A stretch of DNA of 25,221 bases from Fragilaria radians (Eukaryota > Bacillariophyta > Fragilariophyceae > Fragilariales > Fragilariaceae), in the NCBI GenBank assembly GCA_900642245.1, contig CAAAJI010000318.1:4970-30190 (forward strand), given 5' to 3'. How positions within the stretch are numbered: position 1 is the first letter of the stretch; every line of letters starts with the position of its first letter. Of this stretch, positions 17,510 through 25,221 are shown one piece after another. The notes beneath the pieces are model-generated. The model was not told where the DNA came from. It did no database searches and worked only from the letters and a program-made list of their open reading frames with translations. A program made the position numbers and the translations under genes.

Positions 17510-18341
17510 TTAATGAATCAGTAGGACTTGTCGCCCTCTTTGTATGGAGTCCCTCTTGACAATCTCCCATATCTGTAAGAGGTTTCCATATTGTTGCATG
17601 ATCTGACTATGTTGCATGACCAAAATCCATGAGGAGAGAGCGTCTTCTCTCTCTTTTAAGCTCAATCTCCTGCTTAACATTCTGACTGCCTGTCTTCCCG
17701 TTCCTTTTCCTCAAAATCCTTACTTTTTTGTGAGGTTTATTTGAAGATTCTGGCTCAAAGTAATGTTTCTTATCTTTGAAAAACTCTACTCTGTGCTCAC
17801 TACAGCAAAGGCTTTGTACCTTGGTGCTGATGTGAATGTGGCAACATTGTCTTGATTTTTCGTAATTGGCACTGTTTGCGTAAGTTGTTTGGTTCCCCAC
17901 TTGAGAATTTCCTTATCAGCCAAAGTGATACATTGGACTTCATCTGATGGATCTGAAGCCTTACCTGTTTGTGCTCGATGTTGTGGAGAAATTAACTTAC
18001 AAGGGGAATGACTTCTAGAAAGTTCTAATTGATGTAAATCCCCTTTGTCATTATCCATTTCCCAAATGAGTGTTCCTTGCTCGATTTCCTTCACCAGCTC
18101 TCAAATTCACTGGCAAACTTATCTTTATGCTCAGAAATGGCTTCAAAGTCCTCATCATGTCTCATGATGGTGATCATTGCGCAGGTGTTGATGTAACTTG
18201 ACTTAAAGTCAATCTCCAATGTGACATGATGATATTTTGTTGATTATTGCTTGTTGCTGTGACTTTAATGAGATTGAAGTTAATGCTTTAGCATTGCAAC
18301 CGTCCTGCCAATGCTTTTGACACAACTTGAATTGTCTATCA
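17510..18341 (-). pseudogene. Decayed protein-coding sequence of unknown family
   Basis: The minus strand reads as one protein broken by at least four frame changes. From the 5' end: F-K-L-C-Q-K-H-W-Q-D-G-C-N-A-K-A-L, then T-L-E-I-D-F-K-S-S-Y-I-N-T-C, then D-F-E-A-I-S-E-H-K-D-K-F-A-S-E-F-E-S, then K-E-I-E-Q-G-T-L-I-W-E-M-D-N-D-K (18094-17786). Next comes a basic segment K-K-V-R-I-L-R-K-R-N-G-K and K-R-E-R-R-R-S-L-L (to 17607), and last M-Q-H-S-Q-I-M-Q-Q-Y-G-N-L-L-Q, stopping at 17510-17512. Continuity of polar, charged sequence across frames indicates real former coding. No catalytic motif is recognised; a transposable-element ORF or a host gene are both possible. Its 5' end is cut at the orphan promoter block. 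Confidence 0.6.
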
Positions 18342-18660
18342 AGAAGGTCACCTTGTTCAATGATTTTTTTCCTCTTACGGATTTACGGTCTCTGAATCCC
18401 GAATCCACTTTCAAAACGGAGCACTAAAAACTTTATACCAACACAGGGATTTTGTCCTTTACTTAGGTCTATGCGAAACAATATTATTAAGTTAAATGCA
18501 TCTTACCACCAACAAATAACATCAACATGTGTACAGGTTGGAAATTACGAATATTTTACTAAACTGTGACATTTTGGCGAATTTGAAAAGCGGTCTCTTC
18601 TTTTTTGCTCGTGGATTTATATATATATCTCAACGACTCACTCGAACCCAAGTGCTGAAT
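18342..18660 (-). promoter_or_regulatory. Orphan copy of the minus-gene promoter block (gene missing)
   Basis: Collinear with the region upstream of E (about 23951-24260): GAAGGTC..CCTTGTTCAATG, TTTCAAAACGGA, CTAAAAAC.TTATACC, CATCAACATGTGTACAGGTTGG (first 20 bases from 18521), and GACATTTTGG. The part next to the start codon and the entire gene are absent. Confidence 0.7.
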
Positions 18661-18669
18661 CGCTAAAAG

Positions 18670-20050
18670 ACCATACCACTGCTGTTCAAATTTCCATTGA
18701 CTTCTTCCTAAATTCTTCAAATACCCAACGTATGGATTTTCATTTTTTTTCTCCAAGAGCTCTATTGTAACGTCCTTTCTATGTAAAAAAAGTAAGAAGC
18801 TGTTGTTAGCTGAAACGATTCTTCAACGTTCCTCAAGCCATGGCTGCATTGCCTCTGTAAAACTTGTTTTAGCAGCCTTTTATCGATTCCTTGTATCGGG
18901 AATAAACTTGGAGCTGAGAGATTCACTCAAAGGATGGGAGTATCTAAAATCTCTTGCTTAAACATGTCACAAAATTTCTTCATTTATTTGTAATTAATTT
19001 TTATCGATAAACTATCTCTTGACAACTTTGGGTTAGCGTCGTTAATAAACAATCGTATACTCGCTCAAGCAATACTCACTGCCACTTGCTCACAATGCTT
19101 TAAGTTATCACCAGACGTGTTACTTACAAATCATTGAATGTAAGTGGTTCTTCTTTACATGTTCGCGTGTTATACATACATCAAGCAGTACCTTGATTTA
19201 TATTTTTAAATTGTTAACTCTCCTGATTTTTAACTTCCAAAAAGAAGCTTGTTGATTTAAAAGAAGAGATGTCATGGGGCTTCAACTAATCAAGATGTTG
19301 CTATATCATTCCCAATCGCAATTTTTTTCACTCGATCTATTTTAAGATGAGGTACTCGTGTCATATTCTTATTTTGACAAACTTGACCGGGTAATAAAAA
19401 AAGATTCCTTATGCGAAATCCTTGATTTCTTGTTATGGTTAGTTTCTGACATCTATTGCGTCCACTATACTGGACTCAGGCTTTCGCAAAAATTTCCGGA
19501 GATAGTCCTGTTGTGAAGTAAATTATGTTTTCTCAAATCTACAAGGTCTTTTTGTGAATGTTTTCTGTGATGCATATCTGACCTACTTTTTTGTTCCAAT
19601 ATTTTATCCTGGAAAGATTAGCTTAACATCATTCTAATCGGTTTACTTTATCAATAATCATTTTGGAACTATGGTTGTTGTAAATAAGTTCACAGCTTCA
19701 TCTATCATTTTTAACAATTCATTTGTTTATCAGCAGAAAGAAATTGATACACTTAAAATACTTCCATGATACCCGTAAATACTGAAAAAAGATGAAGACC
19801 TGTTGAACAAAATCTGTGAATAATGGGTGTATCAAACAAATAGAATCTAGTAATGTCAGATCATGGTGGACCACGATTCCGAGCTGCGTACGATGTCAGC
19901 TTTTGTGCCTTTGTGAGTTTTGAATGGGAATGGAAAGATGTGCCAATATCCGAATTTGCAGTACTTCTCGCTTGGAGATAGTTCAATGCGCTACAGTTCC
20001 ATGTACCAATCTGTATTTGCTATGAGTAATTTCAGTTGTTGACGATGTTT
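18670..20050. repeat. I block, copy 3
   Basis: Same order as the other copies: GCCATGGCTGCATTGCCT (about 18836), GGATGGGAGTATCTA, TTATCACCAGACGTGTT, TGTGATGCATATCTGAC, AGATTAGCTTAACATCATTCTA, TAATGTCAGATCATGG. No gene follows it. Confidence 0.75.
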
Positions 20051-20869
20051 TATATGTAAAACAAGATGCACAGGTATTATTAAAATTTCCGCCTAATATT
20101 TTCTAATTTGTGTTAAATGGCAAAGAGAGTGCGTGTCTTATTGTTAAGTGATCTAAATTTTGGACTGTCAGACTCCATATTCCCATATAAATTATAACAT
20201 TCAAGAAAATAAAAATCCAGAAGTTTTCTTGTTTAAAGGTAAGTAAACAGAGCCTTTTATTCATCAATTAAATGTCGATACTGATTATTCTTTCGTCTTG
20301 TCAATGAACCATGTCAATTCCTATGAGAATGAGCTTTCTTTGCTCGACGAATATCTATATTTTCATCTCATCGATCTTTCTTACAAACCATCCTTCCGAC
20401 AATCGGATGATTCAGATTTTTAGATAGCGAGCATAAGGACTTATTCCTACAAATTTTCGGAGATTGATTTTTAGAGGAAGATGTAAGTCACATCTACATT
20501 TAAGACCTCTAGTCGAATCATCGCAGACACGCCGAATTAGTGGACGTCTAAATTTAAGTGTCTGACGTATTTTTATCACAAGCAACTACTATATCTTTAA
20601 ATCGATTTTTTGTTGCTATTAATAAATGTCAGCGCCTCATACTATAATCGTACTTAGTTCTGACTTGCTGAGAGCTTGTTGAGTTTTTAAAGAGTAAGCT
20701 TTCTTTTCTTCATTTCCAACAACGATACATTTCCAACAACGATACAACTGACACCATGTTCAAATTTTTTGTCGCTGTCAGAGTGCAGTATTTGATTTCT
20801 CTGGCGTCTACCAACCATGGTACCAAACAAGATTTTTTGACTCCATCTAGTATTGCATTGGCTAAGCCC
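20051..20869. other. Unassigned spacer
   Basis: No copy elsewhere in the window and no recognisable gene. It holds a 17-bp tandem duplication at 20711-20744 and small imperfect palindromes around 20480-20500. It could contain a degraded insertion, but ends are not definable. Confidence 0.35.
20711..20744. repeat. 17-bp tandem duplication
   Basis: CATTTCCAACAACGATA occurs twice without spacer (20711-20727, 20728-20744). Confidence 0.9.
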
Positions 20870-21954
20870 TTTATAAATGTTTGGCCTGCTTCTCAAATTG
20901 ATTTGCATTAATTTTTTATGTTGAAATATTGTCCTCTCTCCCCACACATTACGCTACGCTAATGTGTACTATGACCCCAATGTGTTTAGTACACAACGCA
21001 ACCTACCATCCTGAACAAATTGAGAAGATTTGAAGTCAACTGTTTGTAGAATTTTGTTGCAAAGTATTTCTTGCACATGACTCTATTATCAATTCTTATA
21101 CTGTCACTGACAAGTAATTCCTGCCTTATATTCTTTCTAAAAAATGTAACGCATTTCCATGTTTTTTGATCCTATGCAAAACTGGAAGCTGATCCTCCTT
21201 TTATCTCAAATTTCAAATTCTATTTCATATTAACCGATTCTCTTGTCAAATGTTGAATCCCTTTTGAGATGTACGTAAACAGCACAATATTTCTGGTGTT
21301 GATGCCTTTTTGTGAACTGGAAGAGTTTTTGTTGAAAATTGTACCAAATCTAGCAAATGTATAGCAATCAGGCCTCAATCACTTGGACAAATATAGCAAC
21401 CTTCCAATTCCTGGTCTGAATCTACTCATGGCTGGTATATCTATTCTGTTCTGATTTTCATCCATAAAACTTCTTATGAAGTAATCTATAAAAATTCTGA
21501 TGATAAGCATTTTACGCAGGTTTTGGCATGTTCTTTGGCCATTGAGTTGCCTCACCAAAATGTTCAATGAGTTACTTTGAAGTTGATGCTCAGTCATAAT
21601 GATGTTGATCACATCCGTCCCGTCAATGATAGCAAGCTTATATTAGAGGTTGGGTACAGTGTCCGTTTGCGTGGTATCAGAACAGAACGCCAAAGGTTGA
21701 CAACAAGGGCTGTACTGGAATGTTGATTACAAGAAAATTAAGCAAGCGACATCTATTGCATAAACTATCGCTTAGTGGAAAGGGTATTTATTGCCTGTGA
21801 TGTTCAAAGACTAAATTACATGGCTTGTTGAGACCTTGAATCAGGATATCACCAAACAGTGACTTCATCCTTGGGATATGCATAATATTGAAAAGTCCAT
21901 ACCTCAAACAGTCGTTAATGTCCATGAAAATGACAATGATGCCAGAAGATAATT
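20870..21954. repeat. Spacer block, copy 2 (paralogue of 9970-11573)
   Basis: TGGCCTGCTTCTCAAATTG, TATGACCCCAATGTGTTTAG, CACTTGGACAAATATAGCA, GAATCTACTCATGGCTGG, and AAAATTAAGCAAG appear in the same order as in copy 1, at lower identity than the genes. No gene is called. Confidence 0.7.
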
Positions 21955-22914
21955 CCGACTTAGAGCTTGAACTTGTGTTTATTTGATTATTTTTGATAAC
22001 TTGCTGCTGAAGCATTTTAGCAGCTTGGTCCAAGAATGCTGACGGAATACTTGGGATGTGACTCTGAGTTGGACTGTATCACTTGAGTGATTGTCTTCTG
22101 CAGAAGTGGGTAAGCGGTGCTTGAAAACAGCCATCCAGCATGCAAGAATGAAGAGAATGGTAGCAAATTTCTACCCTCCAACTTATCATCTACTTAGTCT
22201 CCCCGTGTCATAACATCTTGAATCAATCTGAACTCCAAATTTTCTGATACAGTCAATTATTATGTTAAAAGAGGAAATGCGTGTTACACAGTAATTTGAA
22301 TATTTTTTGTAATTACTAATTCCAGGATATAAGCTTTATACGATAACGATTGTGGTCAATCATCATTTGACTTTGTGTCCTCATTTTATAAATCTATAGC
22401 TGTTAGCTGCTTTAATCTTAGACTTTGAAATGTATATACTTAAACATTTGACTTCAAACATGAATCTTCTGTGGTGGTATCGTTAGTTTCTAGAAAGAGT
22501 CTCATAGAGTAAGTCAGAGGTATTCCTATCTTTTGTTTAGTCTATCAACAAATGCCAGGCCATAAAAAATAAAGTAAATATGTGCTTACATGTTAGACAA
22601 ATGCATGGAGATAAAATTCCGTTTAAACATTCGAGTTTTGCTCGATGTAACTTAGATTTTGGTAATTCTCAAAAGAGGCATCACTCATCACAAATCTAAT
22701 TTGTAAATCAATATTTTACATCGGGCACCCTCAAACAAAGTCATCACTATCCTACAAGGATGTCAGGAAGGATATATGAGACGTCCATGACATCACTGTG
22801 AATTTTTAAATCCTGGTTAGATCAGTTTCATATTTGCTTTTAGACTATATAGTTGATATGGGAATAATAGTAAAAGCTGTAAACCGATCATGAGGAATAA
22901 CGGATGTTGAGCAT
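21955..22914. repeat. 3' flank of gene E (diverged paralogue of the A and D flanks)
   Basis: AGAAGATAAT-CCGACTTAGAG, TTGGTCCAAGAATGCTGA, GTATCACTTGAGT, and AATCAATCTGAACTCCAAAT keep the order seen at 255-545 and 11617-12320. Past about 22600 the similarity is weak until CGTCCATG-CATCA-TGTGAATTTT (about 22780). No gene is seen. Confidence 0.65.
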
Positions 22915-23898
22915 TTAAAGCCTCAACGAAGCGAATGGATGAATCTTTCCGTTTGAACCATCCAAGCGTCGGTGAAAGAATCTAAGATTGGAACAAATGT
23001 TTTCTTGATTCAGACCAAACGTGCTGAGATGTAGTGCATCCACATTGGCTTGTTGTCTTAAATTTGTCAAAACCTGGGATTCTAGTCTAGATAGTCGTTG
23101 TACTGTGTTGGTCATTCTTTCGATCCGTCTACGATTTAGAACGGAATCTCGAAGGAAATCATACTGATGATACCAAAGACTTAGTATTGATAATGGTAAC
23201 TCGCCTAAGGTATGGGTACCATTTTGCTGCGAGTATGGCTGATAAGGAATTTTGTTTCTGTCAACACTAAATCCAGATATCAGATTTCGATCGTATGTAG
23301 CATGCCCAGTCCTCAAATGGTGCTCATAACGATTCAAAAACACTGGATTAGAAGTTATGTAATCCTCTATTTGAAAGTTCATCATGTGGCTTAGCTCTTG
23401 AGAGAGAATTGGTCGAAGGTAGCCATTGTTAACCATCCTAGTTTCCCTGCTTTGGTTAACCTTATTTATATCCCTCACATCCGTAAGATTTGGCATTAAG
23501 AAATTTTCAGTACTGCCACGATTACGATGCTTCGCTTGCTGCTTATCTCTAATGGCATGGCCAACCTGTTAGTAGGGTATTAGGATAAGATGAATAGTTC
23601 CAAAAATGATTATCGATTCACATTTCCTTCCAATTACCTTTTCAATAATAGCCTTTCTATCCACTTCTTCCCATGCTTTTGATTCTACGTTTCTTCTCAA
23701 GAATCTTACACCAGAGGAACGGATTTCTTGGACTATTCGTGCTACCAATTTTACTTTTTCTGACCTACAGTTTATTGAATGATATTCTGCTTGATAGTTG
23801 TCCACTACGAAACGAAATTTCTTATTACCAGCGTGATTCCAACAATCAGACCCTTTACCAAAGAGAATATCACACTTTCTAGGTTCCTCGTCGCTCAT
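22915..23898 (-). CDS. Gene E: DUF6824-like domain protein, two exons, about 303 aa
   Basis: On the minus strand, exon 1 is 23898-23638 (87 codons), the intron 23637-23566 (72 nt, GTAATT...AACAG), and exon 2 23565-22915. It starts M-S-D-E-E-P-R-K and has C-D-I-L-F-G-K-G, N-H-A-G-N-K-K-F-R, F-L-R-R-N, W-E-E-V-D-R-K, and V-G-H-A-I-R-D across the splice. Exon 2 holds a basic stretch K-H-R-N-R, L-S-I-L-S-L, and the helix R-R-R-I-E-R-M-T-N-T-V-Q-R, and ends F-A-S-L-R-L. It is the most diverged intact copy (R-F-V-V-D-N-Y replaces R-R-I-I-A-K-Y), yet its frame and splice sites are kept, which suggests selection. Its tail reads the conserved 3' DNA in a different frame from B and C. Function unknown. 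Confidence 0.85.
23566..23637 (-). other. Intron of gene E (72 nt)
   Basis: GTAATTGGAAGG donor and AACAG acceptor, at the same position as in D. Reading through meets a stop just before exon 2. Confidence 0.85.
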
Positions 23899-24290
23899 GC
23901 TTAATTTTCATGCAGATCAAAGTCTCTCATACTTTATGGGAGTTTAAATGGAAGGTCTCCTTGTTCAATGGTAAGGTCACTAGTTGGATAGGAGGTTTTT
24001 GGTTCCTTTTCTCAAGACCCGAATTTCACCTTCAAAACGGATTACTAAAAACCTTATACCCACACGTATTATGTTCTTTACTTAGAAAGGATATAATGAA
24101 GTTGAATGCATCGTTTTACCAATAAATATACCATCAACATGTGTACAGGTTGGAATTCACGAAGATTGTACCACACTATGACATTTTGGTGAATTGGAAA
24201 AAGACCGCTTAGTCGCGGTCTATAAACACCTCAACAACGCCCTCGAAACCTGGTACTGAATTGCTAAAGTATGCAAGAATTAGTCGGATA
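23899..24290 (-). promoter_or_regulatory. Upstream block of gene E
   Basis: Contains the inverted repeat AAAGT-atgagag-ACTTT (minus strand; about 23919-23935), GGAAGGTCTCC, TTCAAAACGGA, and ACATGTGTACAG (24137-24148, about 240 bp from the start codon). Homologous to the blocks at D and B and to the orphan block. Confidence 0.55.
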
Positions 24291-24291
24291 G

Positions 24292-24353
24292 CTACATACA
24301 ATCGCCTTTCAAAACTCAAAACCTACATACAATCGCCTTTCAAAACTCAAAAC
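24292..24353. repeat. 31-bp perfect tandem duplication
   Basis: CTACATACAATCGCC...CTCAAAAC occurs at 24292-24322 and again, identical, at 24323-24353, at the distal edge of the gene E promoter block. Confidence 0.95.
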
Positions 24354-25029
24354 CTTCGTATATATATCGTATAAAGCAACTTGTTGATTTGCTAACAAAA
24401 CGGACTTTGATAAAACGATCATCAAAGATATGGATTGTTACTCACTCTCTATTCACAGATTTTATGTTAATTTCCCTTATAAGCCATTACAGCCAGCCAT
24501 GAAGACATTCTTAGTTACTATTTCTTACCCTATACCTTCGTTTCTAACAATGTCCTATGACATGCTCCTTGATTAAATGGTTGCTACAATTGATGGTACC
24601 AACTGTACTCTCCTGATGATCTCATGTCAACAAAGGTTCTAGTCGGATTGATGAGCGAAAAATAATGATTAGAAAGCTTAAAGGAAAGTATGTATCGTAC
24701 AAGGTTTTAGAAGTAGAATGTAATAAATTTATCCTAAGGAGCTGATTCTTACTGTCGAACACTCCCAGAAAAGACTTGTCCAATTCAAGAGCAATGATTT
24801 AGATGTTCACTTCACTGGTCAAAGGCTCATCCCCACATTTGAAATCGGATTAAAGAAATTCAGACAGCCGTCAAAGATTGTATACTGACAAACGTCGCAT
24901 TGCCAATGATCCACCATAGTTCGGTCTTAAGATAAATTTGCTTTTTTCAATGCCAAAATTGCAACGGTATGCTGTGGCACTGCTATTTTGTGCCTACTGC
25001 AACTGCGACTTAAGTTTCATAAATGATTG
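24354..25029. other. Unassigned sequence
   Basis: AT-rich, with no conserved frame and no clear match to the other blocks. It takes the place where D has 15231-15564, so it is either fast-diverging spacer or replaced sequence. Confidence 0.3.
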
Positions 25030-25221
25030 CTTTTAAAGAGCTCAATATTCCTCATGATTGCAATTTATTGTTTGATTTAATGGCTATTTCTAATTCTTGG
25101 TTATCATCACCAATAGGCAATATTATCTGGATTCATCATCAGTGTCACATGCACTTTTAAATTATGTGCTCTCAAATCTGTATAGGTCAATTTTTTTAGT
25201 CTTTGTTGTGATACATAATGG
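25030..25221. repeat. I block, copy 4 (runs off the window)
   Basis: GGCTATTTCTAATTCTTGG at about 25082 matches GAGTATTTCTAATTCTGGG at 15966. AATTATGTGCTCTCAAATCT matches 16436 and 19525, with a deletion between. This predicts that the array continues to the right. Confidence 0.6.

Noticed and set aside
1..25221. tRNA, rRNA or snRNA genes
   Set aside because: No cloverleaf, B-box context or rRNA-like conserved stretch was recognised by reading; a tRNAscan-SE/Infernal run would be decisive.

Overview
The window looks like nuclear DNA of a diatom, probably pennate. It is AT-rich and gene-poor, and its genes carry one short GT-AG intron each (71-84 nt). The only clear host genes are copies of one family whose N-terminal domain (D-I-L-F-G-[RK]-G, then N-H-x-G-N-K-x-F-R, then F-L-R-R-N, then W-E-E-V-D-R-K, then G-H-A-[IV]-R-D) resembles the diatom-expanded DUF6824 type. 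A copia reverse transcriptase with the W-H-x-D-D-L-K signature and a Ty3/gypsy integrase tail fit the same setting. Family names come from memory, not from a search.

Layout. Five copies of the gene remain. A (1951-2789, minus) is a pseudogene without its 5' end. B (3205-4252, plus), C (7957-9144, plus), D (13845-14803, minus) and E (22915-23898, minus) have intact frames when spliced. The DNA around them is built from the same few blocks: a 3' flank of the minus genes (226-1950, 11574-13844, 21955-22914), a 5' promoter block (2796-3204, 14804-15230, 23899-24290, plus an orphan at 18342-18660), an intergenic 'I' block (6760-7835, 15565-17108, 18670-20050, 25030-25221), and a 3' flank of the plus genes (4253-4975, 9145-9970). 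The simplest reading is an old tandem segmental duplication. Its unit was a divergent gene pair: minus gene, promoter, I block, plus gene, spacer. Deletions, an inversion and retroelements then broke it up.

Two further gene copies appear to have been lost. At 17108-17116 the I block runs straight into the downstream repeat, with no plus gene between. At 18342 a minus-gene promoter abuts an unrelated decayed reading frame (17510-18341). At 2790 the truncated A gene meets, head to head, an inverted minus-type promoter that now drives B. B itself switches from D-type to C-type sequence inside its first exon.

Other contents are a gypsy integrase tail (2-247), a copia RT/RNase H relic ending in a polypurine tract (5340-6433), a 180-bp high-identity repeat seen twice (9405, 17116), a small telomere-like heptamer array (17328-17368), indels of about 0.4-0.6 kb between paralogous blocks, three short tandem duplications, and a 339-base assembly gap (11950-12288). 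I saw no tRNA, rRNA or CRISPR. All identities and boundaries were judged by eye.
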